Assembly: GCA_964593925.1 (NCBI GenBank)
Contig: CAZQKM010000052.1
Coordinates: 1-7,712, forward strand
Direction of reading: 5' to 3'
DNA length: 7,712 nucleotides
DNA from: Oleidesulfovibrio sp964593925
GTDB lineage: Bacteria > Desulfobacterota > Desulfovibrionia > Desulfovibrionales > Desulfovibrionaceae
Shown here: positions 1-5,228 of the stretch, piece after piece
Layout: the number at the start of each line of letters is the position of its first letter
How positions within the stretch are numbered: position 1 is the first letter of the stretch
Notes under the pieces: model-generated
Database searches by the model: none
The model's input: only the letters and a program-made list of their open reading frames with translations
Told to the model about the DNA's origin: nothing
Translations under genes and position numbers: made by a program

Positions 1-420
1 AAGAACACAGAAAAGTGGCTTAACTGGTACTCCACAAAAATGTGGCAGGATCAAATTCGTTTGTTTCATTTTCTTTGTTTACAGTATTTATTCGCGGAGG
101 GTGTCTGCCACTGAAAAAGCGGTAGCCCATAAATAACACTGACCCATCGAGGCGTCACATATTCGCAGCGCGACACTTTTTTTGGAGTGCCGACTCGCAA
201 AAACCGCGCCGTCTCTTTTGGTTTGCCGGGAATAGAGGAAGCTGCCACACAGATGCGGTAGCCCTAAACTCCTCATAACGGGGAGGGCGTACTTACCAGT
301 TTCTAAAGAAACTGAGTGCGTTCTGGGAGGCTTCGGGCATGAAGAGTCAGCGGCGGGCGGTCTGGGAAAATGGCGGGCGCGTCTGGCTCTGGTTTTTGCG
401 GAAAGCAAAAGTACAGCCTA
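1..420. other. Structured region without a convincing gene; overlapping minus-strand ORFs
   Basis: No gene is firmly supported here. On the minus strand, a 106-codon frame (408 to 88) overlaps a 60-codon frame (248 to 66) over the same bases. Neither has a clear ribosome binding site, and the products are rich in Arg, Pro and Ser with no domain I recognise. The longer one ends in a WATAFSVADTLRE-like tail. What is visible is structure: hairpins at 171-192 (7-bp arms, one mismatch, T-rich loop), 297-314 (CAGTTTC/GAAACTG, loop TAAA) and 394-410 (TTTTGC/GCAAAA), plus a direct repeat at 105-128 and 242-264. Small overlapping ORFs with an xATA-type tail on top of structured RNA recall the Ash/Icd-like frames found over regulatory RNAs of P4/P1-type prophages, but that is a weak resemblance from memory. 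A further minus frame (69 to 1, 23 codons, leaving the window) is also open and unidentified. Confidence 0.3.
105..264. repeat. Imperfect direct repeat, two copies 137 bp apart
   Basis: Copy 1 (105-128) and copy 2 (242-264) share CTGCCAC, then a variable 6-7 nt, then GCGGTAGCCC followed by (A)TAAA. The two perfect blocks are 7 and 10 bp. Copy 1 sits at the end of the longer minus-strand frame and copy 2 near its middle, and the copies fall in different reading frames of that ORF. This suggests conservation at the DNA or RNA level rather than a protein repeat. Function unknown. Confidence 0.6.
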
Positions 421-521
421 ATATACTTCACTATATATTGGTATTTGAGTTGGTATAAAAATATAAAAAATATATTTTATTCAATAATATTAAGATATAA
501 TCGTTAAAATACAAATCCTGA
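421..521 (+). promoter_or_regulatory. Very AT-rich stretch with a TATAAT box
   Basis: This stretch is almost entirely A and T and contains runs such as ATATAAAAAATATATTTT. A perfect TATAAT lies at 496-501 on the plus strand, about 20 nt before the ATG at 522. No good -35 hexamer sits 16-18 bp upstream (the bases there are TATTTT-like), and AT-rich DNA yields TATAAT by chance. It may be a promoter region, an AT-rich transfer or attachment boundary, or simply non-coding DNA. Confidence 0.3.
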
Positions 522-719
522 ATGGGTTTTGACCGGGCAGGGGTGTGTTTTATTCAGGTGCCTCCTGAAGTGGAGCGCTATGAGACAGGGATTGAGGCCG
601 AGGAGCANNNNNNNNNNTTTCGGCGCTTGTCGTCACAAATGTTCGTTACTGAATTAGTGCGGCGTATTGCGACAAGGTCATTTGTTGTTTTGAAGAGAAG
701 CATCTGCCATGCTGATTGA
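522..719 (+). CDS. Unrecognised small ORF interrupted by an assembly gap
   Basis: A frame opens at ATG 522 and ends at TGA 717-719, with the N run at 608-617 in its middle. The 28 residues before the gap are acidic (MGFDRAGVCFIQVPPEVERY and following); the 33 after it are basic (FRRLSSQMFVTELVRRIATR and following). I recognise no domain. There is no ribosome binding site before 522. A hairpin plus T-run begins 4 bp after the stop, which is how a true gene end often looks, so the part after the gap may be a genuine C-terminus. The two halves need not belong together, because a run of exactly ten Ns is a placeholder of unknown length. Confidence 0.25.
   Translation: MGFDRAGVCFIQVPPEVERYETGIEAEEXXXXFRRLSSQMFVTELVRRIATRSFVVLKRSICHAD
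608..617. other. Assembly gap (10 Ns)
   Basis: Ten consecutive N characters mark a join between contigs or unresolved bases. Everything at 1-607 may lie at an unknown distance from the rest of the window, so linkage of the left-edge repeat region to the genes on the right is not assured. Confidence 0.98.
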
Positions 720-722
720 TTG

Positions 723-749
723 GCCTGAGTTTCCACATGTCAGGCTTTT
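723..749 (+). terminator. Hairpin plus short T-run after the gap-spanning ORF
   Basis: GCCTGA (723-728) and TCAGGC (740-745) are perfect inverted arms with an 11-nt loop, followed directly by TTTT. The hairpin starts 4 bp after the TGA at 717-719. The 6-bp stem and long loop make it a weak intrinsic terminator. Its position is the best argument that the upstream ORF end is real. Confidence 0.45.
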
Positions 750-777
750 ATGTCTATTGGTGATTGTGTACTGCACC

Positions 778-805
778 AAAAAGGCTGCCCGTGGGCAGCC
801 TTTTT
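778..805. terminator. Strong bidirectional rho-independent terminator
   Basis: AAAAAGGCTGCCC (778-790) and GGGCAGCCTTTTT (793-805) are perfect 13-nt inverted arms with GT between them. In RNA this gives a GC-rich GGCTGCCC/GGGCAGCC stem with a tight loop and a terminal U-run, and the A-run makes it work in both directions. It lies 24 bp past the stop of the minus-strand PxxKW gene and would also stop plus-strand transcription coming from the left. Confidence 0.9.
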
Positions 806-829
806 GAAATTTTATGGGGTAGACGCAGA

Positions 830-1102
830 CTATTTACCACGGGCGGCACGCTTGGATGCCTTGAGCGGGTTGATTTTTTTGCCGCTGGCGCTGATTCGGG
901 CAACATGTGTTGCAAAATTGCAATCGCCCAATGCCCATTTTTTGGCAGGAGCTGGATAGCTGCTACAATAGCTGTTTTCTTCAAAGGTACGCATACGGTC
1001 ACACCCTTGGCACTGCTCCACAACGGGTTCTAGTGTTATACCATTCAACTCCACGCCGGAAGCGGTTTTCAGCGCGCCTTCGAGTTGTCTTTCGTTACTC
1101 AT
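830..1102 (-). CDS. PxxKW family cysteine-rich small protein
   Basis: A 90-residue soluble protein with no signal peptide or membrane segment. Its centre carries C31-x2-C34 followed by DRMR, then YC (C46) SSYP, then P52-AKK-W56 (the PxxKW signature), then C61 in a GDCNFATH context. The four cysteines and H66 could bind a metal or an iron-sulfur cluster, but no function is established that I know of. The C-terminal 20 residues are very basic (KKINPLKASKRAARGK). The start at 1102 is well supported by AGGAGG ending 7 nt before the ATG. Stop is TAG. It lies 138 bp downstream of the deaminase gene on the same strand, and that spacer has its own TTGACA box and a 19-bp palindrome, so it is probably transcribed and controlled separately. 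A strong terminator follows. The family is known to me mainly from Desulfovibrio and other deltaproteobacteria. Confidence 0.85.
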   Translation of the reverse strand: MSNERQLEGALKTASGVELNGITLEPVVEQCQGCDRMRTFEENSYCSSYPAPAKKWALGDCNFATHVARISASGKKINPLKASKRAARGK

Positions 1103-1155
1103 GTCAAAACCTCCTGTCGCGCGGCTGGCGCGGTGTTGTTATCATAGGAAAGCAG

Positions 1156-1187
1156 CAATCCATGATATGGATTGAGACAAATGTCAA
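1156..1187 (-). promoter_or_regulatory. TTGACA box with adjoining 19-bp palindrome upstream of the PxxKW gene
   Basis: Read on the minus strand, a perfect TTGACA (plus 1182-1187) is followed after 7 nt by CAATCCATATCATGGATTG (plus 1156-1174), an 8-3-8 perfect inverted repeat. The palindrome covers where a -10 element would fall. Spacing to a good -10 is not standard: TATCAT inside the palindrome is only 14 bp away, and TATGAT farther down is about 35 bp away. The layout suggests an operator for a dimeric regulator in the core promoter. The regulator is unknown. Confidence 0.5.
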
Positions 1188-1240
1188 CCCTAAAGCACGC
1201 TATACAGCCATAAAAGTTTACTTGCTTTAAAATCTGGGCA

Positions 1241-2560
1241 TCAGACAAAACGCTTACGTACCCACTTGCGGACTTCAGCAACTTCTCGAAGCAGTGCACT
1301 GTAATCAAAGCGAGTATAAACACCACTGTCATATACCAGCTCGCCACCTACCATGGTATGTGTCACTTCATGGCCAGAAGCTGCATATACGATATGGGAT
1401 GTTGCAGAATAGAGCGGTTGCATGTTGGGGGCTTGCAAATCAAGTGCAATAAGATCTGCCTTGGCACCTATGGTCAGGCTGCCTACCTCTGGCCAACCTG
1501 CACACCTGGCACTGCCAAGGGTTGCCATATCAAGCACATCCTGTGCTGGTGTGCAGGTTGGATCCATACATTGCAACTTATGCAATAAGGCACAGGTCGT
1601 CATTTCTGTAAACATATTGAGGGCATTATTGGCCGCAGCACCATCTGTACCCAATCCCACAAGCATGCCCTGCCGCAACATCGCAGAAACAGGGGCTGCG
1701 CCGGAGGCCAGCTTCATGTTACTTTTAGGATTATGTGCCACGGCAACGCCTGCTCGGGCAAGTAGGACAAGTTCTTCGTCGGTAATATCCACGCCATGAG
1801 CTATGGTGATGTTTTCATCCAGTAGGCCAAGCTCATGGCAGTACCCCACAGGGCGCTTGCCAAAGCTGCTTACACACTGGGCTGTTTCTGCCGGACTTTC
1901 TGCAAGATGCATATGCAGTCTGCAACCTAACTCCGCAGCCAAGTCCTCGCAGCGGCGCAACAATGTGGGAGTAGTTGTATACACGGCATGTGGCATAACA
2001 GCCTGCCGTATACGTGTATGCCCTTTAAAAGCTGCATGTTGCTCACGCATTAGGTCAAAGGCTGCATCAATGTCTTTGTAGGCCGGAGAAGGAAAGGCAA
2101 AAATACCTTCGCCTCCCTGTATGCGTAGACCTGCCTTGTCTGCTGCTCGAAAGGTGGCCTGTTCCATAAGATACATGTCACAAAACGTAGTGGTGCCGGT
2201 ACGCGACATTTCTGCACAGGCCAGCAGCGCTCCGATTTCTATGATTTCGGCGCTGAGGTGTTTTTCAACGGGAAAGATGTGTTCGGTAAGCCACTGCATA
2301 AGGGGCATGTCATCCGCAAGCCCCCGCAAAATGCTCATGGCAGCGTGCGTGTGTGCATTGACAAGTCCAGGCATGACCAGCTTGCCCTGCAAGTCAAGTT
2401 TTGTTGGTGCACTCCACTGCGCTTGTACGCTTTTCCATGCCCCGGTATCCACAATGGTATCCGCACGCACGGCAAGCCCTGCATCATGCAGGATGGTACG
2501 TGCCGCATCCTGGGTGATGAGAATTTCTGCCCGTATAATGACATCACACGACTGCTTCAT
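1241..2560 (-). CDS. mtaD: 5'-methylthioadenosine/S-adenosylhomocysteine deaminase-type amidohydrolase
   Basis: A 439-residue metal-dependent hydrolase of the amidohydrolase superfamily. Family members deaminate methylthioadenosine or S-adenosylhomocysteine to the inosyl form in purine and methionine salvage. The metal-site pattern is complete: H70-x-H72 in GLVNAHTH after the first beta strands, H218 in HMHLAES (with E221), H255 in TIAHG and D306 in VGLGTDGAAANN. AHNPKSNMKLASG at 275-287 is typical of the MtaD/SsnA/chlorohydrolase branch. Length fits the family. The start at 2560 is chosen because the minus strand reads AGGAGAG six bases before ATG and the mature protein begins with the usual first beta strand (CDVIIRAEILITQD). 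A longer frame to 2782 would run into the divergent hydrolase gene. It has its own promoter just upstream and is divergent from the alpha/beta-hydrolase. Exact substrate is not proven; guanine or other nucleobase-type deaminases of the same superfamily are the main alternative. Confidence 0.88.
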   Translation of the reverse strand: MKQSCDVIIRAEILITQDAARTILHDAGLAVRADTIVDTGAWKSVQAQWSAPTKLDLQGKLVMPGLVNAHTHAAMSILRGLADDMPLMQWLTEHIFPVEKHLSAEIIEIGALLACAEMSRTGTTTFCDMYLMEQATFRAADKAGLRIQGGEGIFAFPSPAYKDIDAAFDLMREQHAAFKGHTRIRQAVMPHAVYTTTPTLLRRCEDLAAELGCRLHMHLAESPAETAQCVSSFGKRPVGYCHELGLLDENITIAHGVDITDEELVLLARAGVAVAHNPKSNMKLASGAAPVSAMLRQGMLVGLGTDGAAANNALNMFTEMTTCALLHKLQCMDPTCTPAQDVLDMATLGSARCAGWPEVGSLTIGAKADLIALDLQAPNMQPLYSATSHIVYAASGHEVTHTMVGGELVYDSGVYTRFDYSALLREVAEVRKWVRKRFV

Positions 2561-2572
2561 TATGCTCTCCTG

Positions 2573-2578
2573 TATAAT
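2573..2578 (+). promoter_or_regulatory. Candidate -10 box for the alpha/beta-hydrolase gene
   Basis: A perfect TATAAT lies 65 bp before the ATG at 2644, predicting a transcription start near 2585 and a leader of about 59 nt. The -35 position (around 2550-2555, GACTGC) is poor, so the promoter would need an activator or is weak. It sits inside the leader of the divergent deaminase gene. Confidence 0.4.
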
Positions 2579-2594
2579 CTGGTAGGTAAGGGTG

Positions 2595-2623
2595 ATGATA
2601 AAAAGAGAGCGCTGTAAAGGCAA
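2595..2623 (-). promoter_or_regulatory. Candidate sigma-70 promoter for the deaminase gene
   Basis: On the minus strand, TTGCCT (plus 2618-2623, 4 of 6 matches to TTGACA) is followed by exactly 17 bp and TATCAT (plus 2595-2600, 5 of 6 matches to TATAAT). The start would fall near 2588, giving a leader of about 28 nt with AGGAGAG before the ATG at 2560. The leader is too short for a SAM or SAH riboswitch. Confidence 0.5.
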
Positions 2624-2643
2624 TGGTAAAGCTGGAGGTATAT

Positions 2644-3396
2644 ATGGACTGGGGATGTTTGCTGATTCATGCTTTTGGGGGCAGTCCTTTTGAAATGGCG
2701 CTGTTGGCTGCTGCTGTGGAGCAGGTAGGGGGCGTTGCCCGATGTGTGACATTGCCAGGGCATGACAGCTCTTTTGCAGCATTTCGAAAGACCAATTTTA
2801 CCGACTGGGCTGCTCATGCTGAACAAGAGTATCTGACCCTTACCTCTGAAGTGGAGCATGTCATGGTGGCTGGTTTTTCCATGGGGGGCACATTGGCACT
2901 TCATATTGCCGCAAAGTACAGCCCAGCGGCATTAGTAAGCATTGCAGCGCCTATTCATGTCTATCGGATCATACCATGGGAGATGAAAGACTGGCGGCTA
3001 CCTTTTGTAAGGATAATGCGTTTTGTACGTCCAGTTTGGCCTGGAGCAGCCCGCTCGGAGCTGCAGCAGGATATCGCTCCGTGGAACGGGTATACAGCAA
3101 CAGCTTTGCCGCAGCTTTGGAGTCTTATGAAAGGAGCCAGAATAGTGGGCAGCCAGTTGGCAGATATCAGGTGCCCTGTACTTGTGGTACATGCCGTAAC
3201 GGACAAGACTGTGCCCGTCAGTAATGCATGGCGTATCCTTAGCAGCGTTTGTACAGCGCACCGAGAACTGCATTTGCTCTCCATTCATGAAAATCAGACC
3301 TCACATCATATGCTCACCACTCATAGTGAAACGCGGGAGCATGTTGCTGGTCTTGTGCAATCATTTGCAAAACGCATAATATGTACAAAAATGTAA
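2644..3396 (+). CDS. Alpha/beta-hydrolase, carboxylesterase type
   Basis: A 250-residue soluble alpha/beta-hydrolase, close in size and pattern to small Est30-type carboxylesterases. Strand beta-3 and the oxyanion loop are seen as LLIHAFGGSP (6-15) and LPGHDSS (37-43). The nucleophile elbow is GFSMG with Ser79, the acid is Asp187 in HAVTDKTVP, and the base is probably His222 in TSHHMLT. A cap-like insert rich in W, R and P lies at about 105-150. Such enzymes cleave short-chain carboxylic esters; the natural substrate cannot be read from the sequence. The start at 2644 is preferred over the in-frame ATG at 2623 because GGAGG (2634-2638) sits 5 bp before it, and because beta-1 begins at once (MDWGCLLIHAFGG). 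The gene is divergent from the deaminase, with 83 bp between the two starts. It probably stands alone: 218 bp separate it from the glutamate synthase operon. Confidence 0.85.
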   Translation: MDWGCLLIHAFGGSPFEMALLAAAVEQVGGVARCVTLPGHDSSFAAFRKTNFTDWAAHAEQEYLTLTSEVEHVMVAGFSMGGTLALHIAAKYSPAALVSIAAPIHVYRIIPWEMKDWRLPFVRIMRFVRPVWPGAARSELQQDIAPWNGYTATALPQLWSLMKGARIVGSQLADIRCPVLVVHAVTDKTVPVSNAWRILSSVCTAHRELHLLSIHENQTSHHMLTTHSETREHVAGLVQSFAKRIICTKM

Positions 3397-3446
3397 AAAA
3401 TACAGATGTTACATAAAAGGTCCGTGATTTTTTTTGTAGTTTATTG

Positions 3447-3465
3447 TAATACTTGCAAAGTATTA
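3447..3465. promoter_or_regulatory. 19-bp inverted repeat upstream of the glutamate synthase operon
   Basis: TAATACTT (3447-3454), GCA, AAGTATTA (3458-3465): perfect 8-bp arms with a 3-nt spacer, 20 bp upstream of a TTGACA box and 150 bp upstream of the first gene. It has the size and symmetry of a dimeric regulator site and lies in a region with no gene. It could bind an activator of the glt promoter. It could also be a weak hairpin after the hydrolase gene, but it is AT-rich and not followed by a T-run. Confidence 0.4.
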
Positions 3466-3484
3466 TCTGTGTTTTTGTTCCACA

Positions 3485-3514
3485 TTGACAGTGGCTGTTA
3501 TTTTCCGGTAGTTT
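3485..3514 (+). promoter_or_regulatory. Candidate promoter for the glutamate synthase operon
   Basis: A perfect TTGACA (3485-3490) is followed 18 bp later by TAGTTT (3509-3514), a poor -10. If used, the start would fall near 3521, leaving a leader of about 94 nt. The good -35 and poor -10 would suit a regulated promoter. A second, weaker pair is TTGGCG (3535-3540) and TATTAC (3556-3561), with a 15-bp spacer. Confidence 0.35.
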
Positions 3515-3540
3515 GTCTTTTCAATAGTGAAGTCTTGGCG

Positions 3541-3555
3541 TGATGTATGACATCA
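3541..3555. promoter_or_regulatory. 15-bp palindrome in the glutamate synthase leader
   Basis: TGATGT-ATG-ACATCA: perfect 6-bp arms with a 3-nt centre, 60 bp before the first ATG. It exactly fills the gap between TTGGCG (3535-3540) and TATTAC (3556-3561). It may be a repressor site overlapping or just downstream of the promoter. The regulator is unknown. Confidence 0.35.
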
Positions 3556-3614
3556 TATTACATTTTTGTTAATTTTTAGCGCCACTGTTTATGGTAGCAC
3601 AAGAGTAAGGGGGC

Positions 3615-5147
3615 ATGGTTTTGCCGTTTAAGCCCATCAGTCAGAAATTTTCAGATTTTCGTATTGTTCGCGATGAGCCGCGTTGTATCAATTGCGAAGT
3701 CTGCGTACGCCAATGTTCGTATGAAGCCCACTATTGGGACGACTCCAGGCAACGGGTAGCCTTTGACAGCACAAAATGTATCGGCTGCCACCGCTGTGCG
3801 GCCCAGTGCCCCACAGGTTGCCTGACCATAACTCGAAATCCCGCAGAATTTCGAGAAAACGAATTTTGGACGGCAAGACATCTTAAAAATATCTACAAAC
3901 AAGGCGATACCGGCGGTATCCTTTTGTCGGGTATGGGGGCTCCGCTGCAAGGCAGAGTATATTGGGACCATTTGCACCTTGATGCGAGCCAAGTGACAAA
4001 TCCTTCCATTGATCCGCTCCGCGAACCCATGGAGCTGCGTACTTATCTCGGGTCAAAGCCGGACAGGATAGATTTTGAGGAGTCTGCTGACGGTAAGGTG
4101 ATGCTCAAAACATTTGTGCCGCCCCAGATAGCGCTGGAATATCCACTCATGTTTGCAGCCATGTCTTTTGGTTCCATTAATTTTAATCTACATAAGGCCA
4201 TGGCTCAGGCGGCTACGGAGCTCGGCATTGCCTATAATACTGGTGAGGGGGGCTTGCATGCTTCTTTGTACGAGTATGGTCATAACACCATTGTACAAGT
4301 GGCTTCAGGTCGTTTTGGCGTACACAAGGACTATCTGAACGCAGGCGCTGCGGTTGAAATCAAGGTGGGGCAAGGGGCAAAGCCCGGTATCGGCGGGCAT
4401 CTACCCGGTGAAAAGATAGATGAAGAGGTTTCACGTACTCGTATGGTACCTTTGGGGTCTGATGCCATATCGCCGGCCCCGCATCATGATATCTACTCCA
4501 TAGAAGACTTATTGCAGCTTGTGTATGCCATAAAAGAATCCACCCTATATCGTGTGCCAGTGGCGGTAAAAATTGCCGCTGTCCATAATGTGGCGGCTAT
4601 TGCTTCGGGCATTGTGCGTGCTGGAGCAGATATGGTTGTCATTGACGGTTTTCGTGGAGGAACGGGGGCCGCACCTACCATGATTCGCGACAGTGTCGGC
4701 ATACCCATTGAGCTGGCTCTAGCCTCTGTGGACAACAGGCTGCGAGATGAGGGGATTCGCAACCATGCATCTCTTGTGGTGTCCGGTGGTATCAGGTGTA
4801 GCGCTGACGTGGTCAAGGCCATAGCGTTGGGCGCTGATGCAGTATACATCGGCACAGCGGCTTTGATTGCCGTGGGCTGCACACTCTGTGGACGTTGTTA
4901 TACAGGGAAATGTCCATGGGGTATTGCTACCAACGAAGCACGCTTGAAAAAGCGGCAAAATCCCGATGTAGCGGCAAAACGTTTAAGTAACCTGATTCGC
5001 GCATGGGGGCATGAAATTCAAGAGATGCTGGGGGGTATGGGACTAAATTCCATTGAAAGCCTGCGCGGTAATAGGGATAAACTCAGAGCAGTGGGTTTGA
5101 ACCAGGCAGAACTGGATATCTTGGGGGTTAAACATGCAGGACGTTAA
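3615..5147 (+). CDS. gltB: Glutamate synthase, FMN-binding synthase subunit with N-terminal 2[4Fe-4S] ferredoxin domain (archaeal type)
   Basis: At 510 residues this matches archaeal-type glutamate synthase. It performs the synthase half-reaction: 2-oxoglutarate plus ammonia plus two electrons give glutamate on an FMN-bearing TIM barrel. Residues 24-34 (CINCEVCVRQC) and 55-65 (CIGCHRCAAQC) are two classic CxxCxxCxxxC motifs, predicting two [4Fe-4S] clusters. The barrel covers about 165-450, with PLMFAAMSFGS (177-187), YNTGEGG (207-213), KVGQGAKPGIGG (250-261), DGFRGGTGAAP (344-354) and SGGIRCSADVVKAIALGAD (390-408). C422, C428 and C433 fit the C-x5-C-x4-C pattern of the glutamate synthase [3Fe-4S] cluster, and an extra C425 lies between them. 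The start at 3615 is preceded by AAGGGGG and gives the full ferredoxin domain. It is first in an operon with the glutaminase and GXGXG genes. No FAD subunit is adjacent, so electrons probably arrive from ferredoxin through the N-terminal module. Confidence 0.93.
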   Translation: MVLPFKPISQKFSDFRIVRDEPRCINCEVCVRQCSYEAHYWDDSRQRVAFDSTKCIGCHRCAAQCPTGCLTITRNPAEFRENEFWTARHLKNIYKQGDTGGILLSGMGAPLQGRVYWDHLHLDASQVTNPSIDPLREPMELRTYLGSKPDRIDFEESADGKVMLKTFVPPQIALEYPLMFAAMSFGSINFNLHKAMAQAATELGIAYNTGEGGLHASLYEYGHNTIVQVASGRFGVHKDYLNAGAAVEIKVGQGAKPGIGGHLPGEKIDEEVSRTRMVPLGSDAISPAPHHDIYSIEDLLQLVYAIKESTLYRVPVAVKIAAVHNVAAIASGIVRAGADMVVIDGFRGGTGAAPTMIRDSVGIPIELALASVDNRLRDEGIRNHASLVVSGGIRCSADVVKAIALGADAVYIGTAALIAVGCTLCGRCYTGKCPWGIATNEARLKKRQNPDVAAKRLSNLIRAWGHEIQEMLGGMGLNSIESLRGNRDKLRAVGLNQAELDILGVKHAGR

Positions 5148-5194
5148 TGTGGTAAAACACCCGGCAGAGTGCCATACACATTTTACCTTACCGG

Positions 5195-5214
5195 TGCTGG
5201 CCCTGAAGCCGGCA
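5195..5214 (+). other. Intercistronic hairpin directly before the glutaminase RBS
   Basis: TGCTGGC (5195-5201) pairs with GCCGGCA (5208-5214), one pair being G-U, around the loop CCTGAA. Its last base abuts the AAGGGG (5214-5219) that serves the ATG at 5229. The 81-nt spacer is unusual in an operon whose next junction is an overlap. The hairpin could tune translation or protect or process the mRNA. It has no T-run and is not a terminator. Confidence 0.4.
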
Positions 5215-5228
5215 AGGGGTGGTGCGCA

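Noticed and set aside
1422..2585. Plus-strand frames opposite the deaminase
   Set aside because: They are antisense shadows of a gene with full motif support; compositions are Ser/Cys/Ala-rich with no domains.
2623..2643. Upstream ATG of the alpha/beta-hydrolase
   Set aside because: Only a weak AAAGG 2 bp away precedes it, while GGAGG is well placed for the ATG at 2644, where the family fold begins.
2561..2643. SAM or SAH riboswitch before the deaminase
   Set aside because: The predicted leader is about 28 nt, too short for any such element.
2561..2782. N-terminal extension of the deaminase to 2782 (513 residues)
   Set aside because: It would overlap the coding part of the divergent hydrolase. 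A good RBS and the family's first beta strand mark the start at 2560.
3391..3435. Terminator after the alpha/beta-hydrolase (ATGTAA/TTACAT and a T8 run)
   Set aside because: The stem is only 6 AT-rich pairs with a 12-nt loop, and the T-run is some 14 bp away, so an intrinsic terminator is not supported.
3535..3561. Sigma-54 type promoter before the glutamate synthase operon
   Set aside because: TGGC is present, but the required GC of the -12 element is not at the right spacing.
5169..5228. GTG start adding 20 residues to the glutaminase subunit
   Set aside because: The added residues show no family pattern, there is no RBS, and a hairpin plus RBS for 5229 lie inside them.
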